This document shows, piece after piece, positions 1 through 8,540 of a stretch of DNA of 64,000 bases (the stretch's first letter is position 1; the number at the start of each line of letters is the position of its first letter). The stretch spans positions 124,001 through 188,000 of the forward strand of contig NZ_JAVHJU010000059.1 of assembly GCF_031082405.1 (NCBI RefSeq). Reading direction: 5' to 3'. Below the pieces are notes generated by a model. The model searched no databases. It was given only the letters and a program-made list of their open reading frames with translations, and was not told the origin of the DNA. The position numbers were made by a program, and so were the translations under genes. The stretch comes from Amycolatopsis sp. A133 (GTDB taxonomy: Bacteria > Actinomycetota > Actinomycetes > Mycobacteriales > Pseudonocardiaceae).

Positions 1-481
1 CGCGGCTGTGTGCCACGCGGCCCGCAGCCGCCGCAGGGTCGAGCTGGTCCGGTCAAGCCCGTCCGAAGCGGAAAGGGCCTCTTGGAGGGAACGCCGAGCC
101 GAGGCCGAGCGGCCGGGGAAGAGCAGGCGGAAAGCGCGCGGGGCGAGATCGCTCCGGATTCGGCGGACAGCCGCAACTCGGCGGCGGCGCGGTCAGCCGG
201 CGCCGCTCGCCATGCTCGGTCCAGTTCGCGCCCGCACGGGGTTGGCCGGGCGGCTGCGTGCGGAACTGGGCACCCGATCCGCTGCGGCGCCGGCGGACGA
301 GCAGGCGGTCAGTAGTTTGCGTAGTGAATGACCCCGGTGGCGCCGAGTTTGCGGTTGCGCAGGCTGTGCGCCACCGAACGGGCGAAGAATCGCGCGGCGC
401 GTGAGCGCGGAAATTGCTTGCTGAACGACAGATCCCGCGACTCTTGTCACGCTGCTCATCGCCCGATGCTCGCCGAAGTGG
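1..481. other. No gene recognised
   Basis: Open frames exist on both strands but none has a convincing start, ribosome binding site or recognisable protein features. They are Arg/Ala/Pro-rich, as expected of non-coding frames in high-GC DNA. The region lies 3' of the secreted-protein gene that follows. A decayed gene on the minus strand cannot be excluded. Confidence 0.4.
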
Positions 482-874
482 TCAGAAGCTGACCTGGCCG
501 CAAGCGCGCCCGACCGAATTCACTCCGCCGTTCACGTGGGACCATCCTTCGACGCAGATCACGGACCCGTTGGGCAGGTTCCGGTTGACGGGAAGCGTGT
601 AGCTGTTCGGGTACCCCCAGCTCTGGGTGACGGTGTTGCGATCCAGGCCACCGCCGTAGATGTGGAAATGGCCGTAAAATCGGCTGTTGGAAGTGAGCGA
701 CGCGCGGACCGACTTCACGTTGAGGCCGCTGCCGTCGATGCGGATGCACACGAGGTTGTTGCAGCCCGACATCCCGGCGTATGCGGGGGTGGCCAACGTG
801 GCCGACGCGGTCGCGGCCATGCCGACCGCAGCCAGGCCGGTCACTACCCGGCCGACGGTGTTGCGTACAGACAT
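482..874 (-). CDS. Small secreted protein, function unknown
   Basis: 130 residues. The N-terminus has a basic start, a hydrophobic Ala/Val/Gly-rich core and an Ala-x-Ala-type end (TPAYA|G near residue 33), a clear Sec signal peptide. The mature part of about 97 residues has four Cys, probably two disulfides, and many Asn, Gly, Tyr and Ser residues (for example HFHIYGGG), like other small exported actinobacterial proteins of unknown role. The longer open frame starts at 943, but the ATG at 874 puts the signal peptide at the N-terminus and is chosen. It is transcribed alone, toward the window edge. No enzymatic motif is visible. Confidence 0.7.
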   Translation of the reverse strand: MSVRNTVGRVVTGLAAVGMAATASATLATPAYAGMSGCNNLVCIRIDGSGLNVKSVRASLTSNSRFYGHFHIYGGGLDRNTVTQSWGYPNSYTLPVNRNLPNGSVICVEGWSHVNGGVNSVGRACGQVSF

Positions 875-1060
875 TTCGAAACCCTTCAAGGCGCCCAGTC
901 GTGCTGGCCGCCGACTGGTCCGGCGCAGCAGACAAACGATCAATTACTCGTGCACCCTTTCACAGATTTCCGGGCCGCCACAACGGCTACTTGATACGCA
1001 TTGCGCAGGAACGATAAACGGTACTGCATGGATGTTGCTGTCGTCCGGTTCGTCGGCTGC

Positions 1061-2209
1061 TCACTTTGCCGCGAGAACCGCGAAACGGGCGGTGACGACC
1101 AGGCCGCCGTCGACGCGAGGTTCGGCGGAGACCGTACCCCCGTGGGCCCGGGTGATCGAGCGGACGATGGCAAGACCCAGCCCCGCACCGTCCCCCAGCC
1201 CGCGGCCGCCGCCGCGCTGGAAGGGTTCGAAGAGCGAGTCGACAGTATCGACCGGGACCGGGGGGCCGGAGTTGGCGATCACCACGCGTCCGTCCGAATG
1301 GGTCTGCACCGACACCCAGCCACCGCTGTGGTTGTAGCTCAAAGCATTGCGCAACAGGTTCTCGACCAACTGCGTCAGGAGTCCCTCATCGCCCATGACC
1401 ACCAGCGGGTCGATCCGCACCTGGATCCGCGTGCCGGGCGGTGCGGCCGCTGGAGGAAGCGCGGTGTATTGCCCGGCCAGCCGGGTTGCGGTTGCGGCCA
1501 TGTCGACAGGGTGACGCACGTCCAATCCGTGATCGCTGCGCGCCAGCAGGAGCAGGCCGTCGAGCAGGTTTTCGAGGCGGCGGTTGGCGGCCAGCAGGTC
1601 GGCGCGGACGTCGGCCAGGTCGGCGGGCCCGGGAGCGGCGAGGCGGACCTGGATTGTGGCGCGCTCCACCGCCAAGGGGGTGCGCAGCTCGTGCGAAGCG
1701 TTGGCAACGAAGCGACGTTGGCTGGTGAAGGACCGCTCCAGGCGTTCGAGCATGTCGTCGAACGTGTCGGCAAGCCTGCGCAGTTCGTCGGGAGGCCCCG
1801 GCAAGGCGATCCGCTCGTGGATGTTGTGAACGGACATGCTGCGAGCCTGTTCGGTGATGGCGTGCAGGGGACGCAGGACGCGGCCCGCCACCCACCAGCC
1901 GACCGCGCATGCGAACACCACGATGGCGCCGATGGCCAGGCTGGACGCCAGAAACAGCTGCCGCAGCGCCTCGTCCCGCAGTTGCCCGGCCAGCTCGTTG
2001 ATTTGCCCCGGGCTCAACGGAGCCGCGGTCGCGAGTGAGCTGCCCTTGGGCACCACCGCCACGTTCTTCTGGTGTTCGGTGCCGACGGCGTCGCGCAGGA
2101 TGACTCCAGCGTGGCCGGCGAGCGTCTGGCCGGAAAGCAGGAAGACCAGTCCGATCAGGACCACGCCGGAGAGCAGGCACAGCGCACCGTAGACCAGGGT
2201 GAGCCGCAT
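1061..2209 (-). CDS. Two-component sensor histidine kinase
   Basis: 382 residues from the ATG 17 bp after the response-regulator stop; the upstream in-frame extension overlaps that gene and is rejected. Layout: TM1 about 4-27, a short extracytoplasmic loop of about 60 residues, TM2 about 86-109, a HAMP linker, a HisKA dimerisation domain with SHELRTP (phospho-acceptor His about 173), and a HATPase_c domain with the N-box (VENLLRNAL, about 282-290) and the Gly-rich boxes (GDGAGLGLAIV). It autophosphorylates and passes phosphate to the OmpR-type regulator encoded just upstream. The divergent exporter operon is the likely target, as in many peptide-antibiotic sensing modules; the signal is unknown. 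The short sensor loop suggests sensing at the membrane. Confidence 0.92.
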   Translation of the reverse strand: MRLTLVYGALCLLSGVVLIGLVFLLSGQTLAGHAGVILRDAVGTEHQKNVAVVPKGSSLATAAPLSPGQINELAGQLRDEALRQLFLASSLAIGAIVVFACAVGWWVAGRVLRPLHAITEQARSMSVHNIHERIALPGPPDELRRLADTFDDMLERLERSFTSQRRFVANASHELRTPLAVERATIQVRLAAPGPADLADVRADLLAANRRLENLLDGLLLLARSDHGLDVRHPVDMAATATRLAGQYTALPPAAAPPGTRIQVRIDPLVVMGDEGLLTQLVENLLRNALSYNHSGGWVSVQTHSDGRVVIANSGPPVPVDTVDSLFEPFQRGGGRGLGDGAGLGLAIVRSITRAHGGTVSAEPRVDGGLVVTARFAVLAAK

Positions 2210-2226
2210 GCGGATACGGTAGCGGG

Positions 2227-2889
2227 TCAGCCGCTGCCGAGCCGGTAACCGACTCCCTGCACCGTCTCGATCAACGGAGGATCGCCGAGTCTCGCTCGCA
2301 GCCTGCTCATGGTAATGCGTACCGCGTTCGTCAACGGGTCGGCGTTCTCGTCCCACACGTTCTCCAGCAGATCTTCGGCGCTGACCACTTGCCCAGCGCG
2401 GCTCATCAGCACTTCCAGCACGGCGAACTCCTTCCGCGACAGGCGTAAGAAGCGGCCACCTCGACTCGCTTGATGCCGCAGGGGGTCCAGTTCAAGGTCG
2501 ATGTAGCGCAGTACCGGGGACAGCCGCCGACCGGCACGACGTCCCAGTGCGCGCACCCTGGCCAGCAACTCGTCGAAATCGAACGGCTTGGCCAGGTAGT
2601 CGTCAGCGCCCAGGGCCAGGCCGTCGACCAGATCCCGTTTGCTCGAGGCCGCAGTGAGCATCAAGATCCTGGTGTCGAGTCCGTCGGCGATGATGCGTTC
2701 GCACACCTGGTCGCCATGCACCCCCGGCAGGTCCCGGTCGAGCACCACCACCCCGTACTCGTTGACCGCCAGGCGCTCCAGTGCCTCGTCGCCCGTCAGC
2801 GCGACATCGACAGCCAGCGCGTTGCGGCGCAGGCCTTCCGCCAGCACAGCGGCCAGCGTCGCTTCGTCCTCGACGACGAGCACGCGCAT
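2227..2889 (-). CDS. OmpR-family response regulator
   Basis: 220 residues. The receiver domain has the acidic pair E7/D8, phospho-acceptor D51 (VVVLDRDLPG) and the conserved Lys in LAKPFDFDELLARV; the C-terminal winged helix ends in VQGVGYRLGSG. It is cotranscribed with the histidine kinase that follows, and the two form a complete two-component system. It is divergent from the lipoprotein/exporter operon starting at 3000, with about 110 bp between them, which is the natural place for its binding site. That it activates the exporter is inferred from arrangement only. Confidence 0.93.
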   Translation of the reverse strand: MRVLVVEDEATLAAVLAEGLRRNALAVDVALTGDEALERLAVNEYGVVVLDRDLPGVHGDQVCERIIADGLDTRILMLTAASSKRDLVDGLALGADDYLAKPFDFDELLARVRALGRRAGRRLSPVLRYIDLELDPLRHQASRGGRFLRLSRKEFAVLEVLMSRAGQVVSAEDLLENVWDENADPLTNAVRITMSRLRARLGDPPLIETVQGVGYRLGSG

Positions 2890-2999
2890 GGACGACCCCC
2901 CGTTCTGCGTCGGCGCGACCCTAGCGCCTCGGATGTTTCACCGGCATATCGCCGCGGCGTTACGGTCCGGATAGCGGGTACGGACTAGAACTCGTCACC

Positions 3000-3488
3000 G
3001 TGAAGCCCAACACCATGACCACACCGCGGCGCCGGGCACTCGGCACGCTTGTCCTCAGCTTGGTCCTGGCCACGGCGGCCTGCTCGGAAGCCGATGCGCC
3101 GGGCGGTGCTCCGAGCACGGGCCCGGTCGCTGCCGACGGACCGGTGAAGTTCACCCAATGCCTGCGCGAGCGGGGCATCACCGTGGCAGATCCGCCGCCC
3201 GGCGCGCTGACCGTGCAGCTGCCGCCCGAGGCCAAGACCGATCCGGCAACTCGCGACGCGGTCGCTCAGTGCGGCCACCTGCTCGACACCGGCAGCGGGA
3301 AGAACCCCGCCGACCCCGCCGCGCACGACAAGGCCGTCCAGCTCGCCGGTTGCCTGCGGGCGCACGGCTTGGACATCGCCGACCCGGCCCCCGGCGAGCC
3401 GCTACGGCTCACCATCGACGCCAAGGATCCGGCCGCCATGCAGGCAGTGCAGGGCTGCCGAGACCAAGCACAGCGCAATGGCGGGTGA
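3000..3488 (+). CDS. Lipoprotein of exporter operon
   Basis: 162 residues from GTG 3000; an in-frame ATG at 3015 is an alternative start. The N-terminus has an Arg-rich stretch, a hydrophobic core and a lipobox (LATAAC, Cys28), so it is a predicted lipoprotein anchored to the outer face of the membrane. The mature part holds two similar halves, each with a CLR-x-(H/R)G-type motif (QCLRERGITVADP and GCLRAHGLDIADP), an internal duplication. The next gene starts inside its 3' end, so the two are translationally coupled. Proteins of this type accompany MacAB-like exporters in actinobacteria; substrate capture is a guess, not shown. Confidence 0.75.
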   Translation: MKPNTMTTPRRRALGTLVLSLVLATAACSEADAPGGAPSTGPVAADGPVKFTQCLRERGITVADPPPGALTVQLPPEAKTDPATRDAVAQCGHLLDTGSGKNPADPAAHDKAVQLAGCLRAHGLDIADPAPGEPLRLTIDAKDPAAMQAVQGCRDQAQRNGG

Positions 3489-4581
3489 GAGGATGCCGCG
3501 GCAGTGGTGCACGGTGGTCGGGATCGTGGCGGTCCTTGTGCTGGCCGGGGGAGCGGCGCTGTGGTTGCGCCCGGCTCCCGCGGCCGAGAGCGCCGATGTG
3601 GGCGCGGCTCCTCCGACGGCCGCGGTCACCAGGACCGACCTGGCCGAACGGACGCGTCGGGAGGGGACTCTCGGCTACGACGGGAATTTTTCCGTACCTG
3701 GCGGTACGGGAGCGAGCCGGGTCACCTGGTTGCCCGCCGTCGGCGCAGTCGTCGCTCGCGGTGCCCGCGTGTTCTCGGTGGACAACCGGCCGATTCCGCT
3801 GCTGATTGGCGACACTCCACTGTGGCGTGAGCTGTCCGCGGGTGTGTCCGACGGTCCGGATGTCCGGCTGCTGCGGCAGAATCTCCACGACCTCGGGGTG
3901 GCGCCGAGATTGGACACCGCGAGCGAGCACTTCAGTGAAGCGCTGGGTGACGCGCTGGGCATCTGGCAGCGCGCGCTCGGCGTCGACGACACCGAACGGC
4001 TGGTACCGGCCGACGTGGTGACCGCTCCGGGAGAGCTGCGGGTGGTCGAGGTGCGCGCGGTGCTCGGAGCGCCGGCGCCCCCGGTGGTGTTGGTGGCGTC
4101 CGGCACGACGCGCGTTGTCACCGTCGACCTCCCCGTGGGCGACCAGACCTTGGCCACGGTGGGCGCGCCCGTGAGCGTGCTGCTTCCCACTGGTCCGAGC
4201 ACGATCGGTCGCGTGCTTTCGGTCGGTGCCGTGGCGACCGCGACCGAAGCGCCGGAGTCCCAGGACGACCGGCGGGTGTCGGCGACAGTGCCTGTGCGGG
4301 TCACGCTCGACCGTCCCCAGGACGCCGGCGTCCTGGACCAGGCGCCGGTCTCGGTCGAGTTCACCAGCGCGGTGCACCGGCAGGTACTGGCTGTACCGGT
4401 CGTGGCATTGCTGGCGCTGCGGGACGGTGGCTACGCCGTGGACGTGGTCGAAGGAGGTCAGGGCTCGTCCTGGTCGCGCAAGCGGATACCGGTGGAGGTG
4501 GGATTCTTCGCCACCGGGCTAGTCGAGGTCCGCGGCGGTGGCCTGGCCGAAGGTGCTCGAGTGGAGGTGCCGGGACGGTGA
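3478..4581 (+). CDS. Membrane-fusion (HlyD/MacA-like) protein with peptidoglycan-binding motif
   Basis: 367 residues. One N-terminal membrane anchor (about 10-30) is followed by an extracytoplasmic region. Near residues 120-165 lies a peptidoglycan-binding-like helical motif (VRLLRQNLHDLG), then beta-rich adaptor segments with a biotinyl/lipoyl-like flavour. In Gram-positive MacAB-like systems such adaptors link the permease to the cell wall. It overlaps the preceding gene by 11 nt and the ATPase gene by a GTGA-type 4-nt overlap, so the four genes 3000-6487 are one operon. It is shorter than proteobacterial MacA and lacks a clear coiled-coil hairpin. Confidence 0.8.
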   Translation: MAGERMPRQWCTVVGIVAVLVLAGGAALWLRPAPAAESADVGAAPPTAAVTRTDLAERTRREGTLGYDGNFSVPGGTGASRVTWLPAVGAVVARGARVFSVDNRPIPLLIGDTPLWRELSAGVSDGPDVRLLRQNLHDLGVAPRLDTASEHFSEALGDALGIWQRALGVDDTERLVPADVVTAPGELRVVEVRAVLGAPAPPVVLVASGTTRVVTVDLPVGDQTLATVGAPVSVLLPTGPSTIGRVLSVGAVATATEAPESQDDRRVSATVPVRVTLDRPQDAGVLDQAPVSVEFTSAVHRQVLAVPVVALLALRDGGYAVDVVEGGQGSSWSRKRIPVEVGFFATGLVEVRGGGLAEGARVEVPGR

Positions 4582-5270
4582 CCGCGGCGATCAGCTTGGA
4601 ACGGGTGAGCAAGGTCTATCCCGGTGGGGTGTGCGCACTGGACGAGGTTGACTTGACCGTGGAACAGGGCGAACTAGTCGCGGTCGTAGGGCCTTCCGGG
4701 TCGGGCAAGTCGACGCTGCTGCAGCTGATCGGTACCCTCGACGTGCCCACCAGCGGGACGGTGCGGCTGCTCGGACACGACGTGTCCGGACTGAGCGACT
4801 CTCTCCTGTCCGCCGCGCGAGCGCGTTGGATCGGCTTCGTGTTCCAGCAGTTCTTCCTCAGCGGGACGCTGTCTGCAGTGGACAACGTGGCCACCGGCCT
4901 GCTCTACACCGGTGCCGGCCGGCGAGCGCGGAAGGAACGCGCGGCGGAAATGCTGCACCAGGTGGGGCTCGGCCACCGGCTCGACCACCGGCCCGCCCGG
5001 ATGTCCGGCGGGGAAAGACAGCGGGTGGCCATCGCCCGCGCGCTGGTCGCCGGGCCGCGGGTGGTGCTCGCCGATGAGCCGACCGGCAATCTCGACACCG
5101 CCTCCGGGGCGGTCGTGTTGGATCTGCTGCGTGAGCTGCAGCGGGCGGGCACCACGGTCGTGGTCATCACCCACGACACCGAGGTGGCCGACCGGTTGCC
5201 GCGTCGCATCCGGGTGCGCGACGGCCGGGTCGTGGCCGACCGGCCGACGCCCCGCGGGGGCACTCGGTGA
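4578..5270 (+). CDS. ABC transporter ATP-binding protein (MacB/LolD type)
   Basis: 230 residues. Walker A GPSGSGKST (38-46), Q-loop (FVFQQ, about 87-91), signature MSGGERQR (142-149), Walker B VVLADEP (162-168) and the H-loop (VVVITHDTEVADRLPRRI) are all intact. The start is GTG overlapping the adaptor stop. Family members power MacB/LolCDE-type mechanotransmission complexes that extrude peptides, lipids or antibiotics from the outer leaflet. The permease gene starts within its stop codon. Substrate is unknown; the two-component system next door suggests inducible self-defence or export. Confidence 0.93.
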   Translation: MTAAISLERVSKVYPGGVCALDEVDLTVEQGELVAVVGPSGSGKSTLLQLIGTLDVPTSGTVRLLGHDVSGLSDSLLSAARARWIGFVFQQFFLSGTLSAVDNVATGLLYTGAGRRARKERAAEMLHQVGLGHRLDHRPARMSGGERQRVAIARALVAGPRVVLADEPTGNLDTASGAVVLDLLRELQRAGTTVVVITHDTEVADRLPRRIRVRDGRVVADRPTPRGGTR

Positions 5271-6487
5271 GCGCTTTGCCGGACACGCCGGTACCTCCGC
5301 TGCCCGAGGCCTCCCGGATCGCGGTGCCGGACCTGGTGCGGGAGAGCGCATCCGGCGTGCGTGGCAGGCCGGGCCGTGCGGTGCTTTCCTTACTCGGCGT
5401 CGCCATCGGGGTGACCGCTTTGGTCTGCGTGCTCGGCATCAGCGCAGCGGCACAGGCGGGACTGCTGGCGAAGATCAGCGGACTGGGGACCAACCTGCTG
5501 ACCGTCTCACCCGGACGGGACCTGTTCGGCACGCAGACCGAGCTTCCCGAAGAGGCCGTGGCCATGGTCGGGCGCATCCCCGGTGTGCAGTCGGTGACGG
5601 CGGTCGGGGCGGTGGGTGAGCAGTCGGTGCGCCGCACCGACCGGATCGCTCCGGCCGAAACCGGCGGTATCGCAGTGCTCGCCACTCGGCTGGATCTGCT
5701 GCCCACGCTGGGTGGAGCCGTGGCCTCGGGGACTTTTCTCACCGAGGCCACGGCTGCCTACCCGGCTGTGGTGCTGGGATCGGTGGCTGCCGAGCGGCTG
5801 GGCGTCCGGACGCCGGGCGAAATGGTCTACTTGGGACAGCGTTGGTTCACCGTGGTGGGTCTGCTGGCGCCGTTGCCGCTGGCGCCGGAAATCGACCGGG
5901 CCGCGTTGGTCGGGTGGCCGGTCGCGGTCGCGGATCTCGGTTTCTCCGGGCGGCCGACCACAGTCTACGAGCGCTCCACCGACGCCAGCGTCACCGATGT
6001 GCGAGCGCTCCTGGCGGCCACCGCCAATCCGCGGAGACCCGAGACCGTAGCGGTGAGCAGGCCATCGGACGCATTGTCGGCTCAGCTGGCCGCGGAGACC
6101 GCTTTCAACGGGTTGTTCCTCGGCCTGGGCGCAGTGGCTCTGCTCGTGGGCGGGATCGGGGTGGCCAACACCATGGTCGTCTCGATACTCGAGCGGCGTG
6201 GGGAAATCGGCTTGCGCCGGTCGTTGGGAGCCACGCGCGGGCACGTACGAGCCCAGTTCCTGGTCGAGGCCGCGGTCCTCTCCGGAACAGGTGGCCTGCT
6301 CGGTACGGCGCTGGGCGTGCCCGTGTGCCTCGGCTACGCGCTGATCCGAGACCTGCCACCCACCTTGCCGTGGGCTGGGATCGGCGTGGGCCTGGCGGCA
6401 GCCGTGGGCACCGGGTTGGTGGCCGGCCTGTACCCAGCCGCGCGCGCCGCGCGGCTCAGCCCGTCTCAGGCGCTGGCCCTTGGATGA
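5267..6487 (+). CDS. ABC transporter permease (MacB/FtsX-like)
   Basis: 406 residues with four predicted membrane segments in MacB topology: one near 40-65, a large extracytoplasmic domain, then three toward the C-terminus. The conserved FtsX-fold region includes GGIGVANTMVVSILERRGEI followed by a LRRSLGA-type coupling helix. It ends in the typical AARLSPSQAL motif. GTGA overlap with the ATPase gene; last gene of the exporter operon. A decayed partial copy of a closely similar gene lies at about 24.9-25.1 kb on the other strand. Confidence 0.9.
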   Translation: MSALPDTPVPPLPEASRIAVPDLVRESASGVRGRPGRAVLSLLGVAIGVTALVCVLGISAAAQAGLLAKISGLGTNLLTVSPGRDLFGTQTELPEEAVAMVGRIPGVQSVTAVGAVGEQSVRRTDRIAPAETGGIAVLATRLDLLPTLGGAVASGTFLTEATAAYPAVVLGSVAAERLGVRTPGEMVYLGQRWFTVVGLLAPLPLAPEIDRAALVGWPVAVADLGFSGRPTTVYERSTDASVTDVRALLAATANPRRPETVAVSRPSDALSAQLAAETAFNGLFLGLGAVALLVGGIGVANTMVVSILERRGEIGLRRSLGATRGHVRAQFLVEAAVLSGTGGLLGTALGVPVCLGYALIRDLPPTLPWAGIGVGLAAAVGTGLVAGLYPAARAARLSPSQALALG

Positions 6488-6489
6488 GC

Positions 6490-6626
6490 CATCGGGACGG
6501 TGCGGACGAGGTTGCGTGCCGGGTCGAGTGCGGTGCGTAACCGGGTCACGTGTGGGCGTCCGGCCTTGGACCGCTCGACCGGCGGCGAAGGTCCCACCGC
6601 CGGTCGAACAAGGACGACAGGACACG
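6490..6626 (-). pseudogene. Relic of a SARP/AfsR regulator N-terminus
   Basis: The minus strand retains an obvious match to the DNA-binding domain of the SARP at 32.7 kb: RSKAGRPHVTRLRTALDPAR here corresponds to QSKAARLYVTRLRAALGPAR there, and both continue with NLVRTVP. Nucleotide similarity extends further 5' through the segment equivalent to SLLDRLWDRSPP, where a frame change is needed. Nothing else of the gene remains. The fragment sits between the exporter permease end and the MFS gene end. Confidence 0.7.
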
Positions 6627-6632
6627 AAAGGT

Positions 6633-7934
6633 TCACGGCGAATCGGCCCGTTCGCTCGGGACCGCCCCTTCCGCGGCCGGCCCCGCGCGACTTGTGCGGT
6701 TGCCGGAACCATCGGTGTGGACCCGCACGCTGGACGGGCCGGGGTTCAGGCCGGGACCGAAGCGGCGCAGTGCCAGACCGGCCACACCGGCCAGAACCAG
6801 CTGCAGCACCCCGGACACGACGTACACGGCGGCGGTCTCCGAGGTCGCCTTCGCGATCAGGCCGCCGGCCAGTGCGCCGAGCGGGATAACGCCGAACACG
6901 ACCGTCCGCCATGCGCCAAGCACGCGACCCAGGTACCGCTCGGGAACCGCGGTGTGCCGGACGGTGGCCGACACGACGTTCACCGCCATCACCGGAACCC
7001 CGAACATGCCGTACACGACCGAGGCCAGCACCGGGTCGTGGGTCATGCCCATGGCGGTGAAACAGGCGCCCGCGGCGAGCAGCCCACCGGTCAACGCCGC
7101 CCTGCGTCCCCACCGCGCGATGAGCTTCGGCGCGAGCGCGGCACCGGCCAGACCGCCGATTCCGCCGACGGCGCCGAACAGGCCGAACGCCGATTCGCTC
7201 AGCCGCAGGTGCTCCAGTGCGTAGAGCACGAGCTGGGCGAGGGCGAGCTCGTACACCACGCTGGCCGCCCCGATGAGGAGGATCAGCCGCAGCAGCAGCG
7301 GGCTGTCGCGGATCCAGCGCAACCCTTCGCGCAGTTCGGAGAGCACGGTCTGGGGAGGCGCCCCTCCAGGAGCGGGCGGGCGGCCTGCCTTGACCCCCAG
7401 CAGCAACACCGCGGCTACCGCGAAGCCGGCGGAGTTCAGCAGCAGGGGGAGTGCCGCGAACACGGCGAAGGTGAGGCTGCCGGCCGGTCCGCCGGCGAAG
7501 TTCTGTCCGAGCGTCTCGGCGGATTGCAACTTGCTGTTCGCGTGGTCGAGCCGCCCGTCCTGCACCACCGCGGGAACGAGGGCGTTGCTCGCCGTGTCTG
7601 CCACTGTCTCCGCGGCGCCGAGCAGCACGGCGGTGAGGTATACCGTCCACATCCCGGCCGCGCCGGCCGCCACCAGCACCGCGAGCCCGCCGATGAGCAA
7701 CGCGCGGGCCGCGTTGGCCGCGGCGGCGGCCCTGCTGCGGTTCACCCGATCGAGCAGGACGCCCGCCGGCAGGGCACATACCAGCCACGGGAGGAACTGC
7801 GCGGCCGACAGGCCGGCGATGAGAGCCGGGTCGCGAGTGAGGGTCGTGGCCAGGAGCGGCAGTGCGACCTTCCCGATTCCGTCGCCGAGGTTGGCAAGGG
7901 CGTGGGCTGACAGCAGAAGCCCGAACCGGCTCAC
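6633..7934 (-). CDS. MFS transporter of the radical SAM RiPP operon
   Basis: 433 residues, about 12 predicted membrane segments, with MFS features such as LPWLVCALPAGVLLDRVNRSR after TM2 and a second GR.GR-like region mid-protein. Start is GTG at 7934, overlapping the upstream stop by 4 nt (GTGA), so it is translated with the DUF5825-like and radical SAM genes. As last gene of a RiPP operon it probably exports the mature peptide or gives self-protection; this is inferred from position. Confidence 0.85.
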   Translation of the reverse strand: MSRFGLLLSAHALANLGDGIGKVALPLLATTLTRDPALIAGLSAAQFLPWLVCALPAGVLLDRVNRSRAAAAANAARALLIGGLAVLVAAGAAGMWTVYLTAVLLGAAETVADTASNALVPAVVQDGRLDHANSKLQSAETLGQNFAGGPAGSLTFAVFAALPLLLNSAGFAVAAVLLLGVKAGRPPAPGGAPPQTVLSELREGLRWIRDSPLLLRLILLIGAASVVYELALAQLVLYALEHLRLSESAFGLFGAVGGIGGLAGAALAPKLIARWGRRAALTGGLLAAGACFTAMGMTHDPVLASVVYGMFGVPVMAVNVVSATVRHTAVPERYLGRVLGAWRTVVFGVIPLGALAGGLIAKATSETAAVYVVSGVLQLVLAGVAGLALRRFGPGLNPGPSSVRVHTDGSGNRTSRAGPAAEGAVPSERADSP

Positions 7935-8539
7935 ACGGGATCACCGTTCGGCACGCCGGTGTGTCGTGTGACGGGCCACCGGCGTGGCCGGCAGGGCAGC
8001 AGCACCGCATCGTGCGGACCAGTGCGCACCGCGAGGTCGGCGGCGGCCAACGACGCGAACAGAGTGGTGTCGGCCTTCCCGTCGTCCGCCAGGGCGGTGA
8101 ACGCGGGCACCCATTCGCCCGGGACAGTGATCGAAGACCGGTGCCCTCCGGGGCGCAGATCGGTGATCGACACGAACCCCGGACCGAACCGGTAGGTGCA
8201 CAGCCCGGCCTGGTGCTCCCGGCGCCATGAGGTGACCGCGGCGTCGGCTGACGGACGGGGCGGCGGCAGGTGGACGACCTGGCGCACCGAGAACGGCAGC
8301 CGCCCGGAGAGTGCCCAGCCGACCGGCAGGAGGTGACCGGCAGCGACGGAGAGCAGCCGCAGCAGCATGGCGTCTCGGCGGGCGTCGGGGCCGAACCGGA
8401 TCGGCTCGGCCAGGGCCAGCGACTGACCGGCGGCGACAGCGCGGGGCACGCGGTCCAACACCGTGTCACCGGACAGTTCGCCGAGCTCGACGATCGCCGT
8501 GGGCGGCCAGCCCGGGTGGAGGTCCAGTACGCGCACCAC
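7931..8539 (-). CDS. DUF5825-like protein, partner of RiPP radical SAM methyltransferase
   Basis: About 202 residues. Start is one of two adjacent GTG codons (8539 or 8536) one to four bases after the radical SAM stop; the longer open frame overlaps that gene and is rejected. The C-terminal half has the pattern remembered for DUF5825 proteins: a YRFGPGFVSITDLR-like core, then a TV-rich segment and a final LLPCRPRRWP. That family is typically encoded next to RiPP-maturation radical SAM C-methyltransferases, as here. Biochemical role unknown; a recognition or accessory subunit is a reasonable guess. No catalytic motif seen. Confidence 0.72.
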   Translation of the reverse strand: MVRVLDLHPGWPPTAIVELGELSGDTVLDRVPRAVAAGQSLALAEPIRFGPDARRDAMLLRLLSVAAGHLLPVGWALSGRLPFSVRQVVHLPPPRPSADAAVTSWRREHQAGLCTYRFGPGFVSITDLRPGGHRSSITVPGEWVPAFTALADDGKADTTLFASLAAADLAVRTGPHDAVLLPCRPRRWPVTRHTGVPNGDPV

Positions 8540-8540
8540 G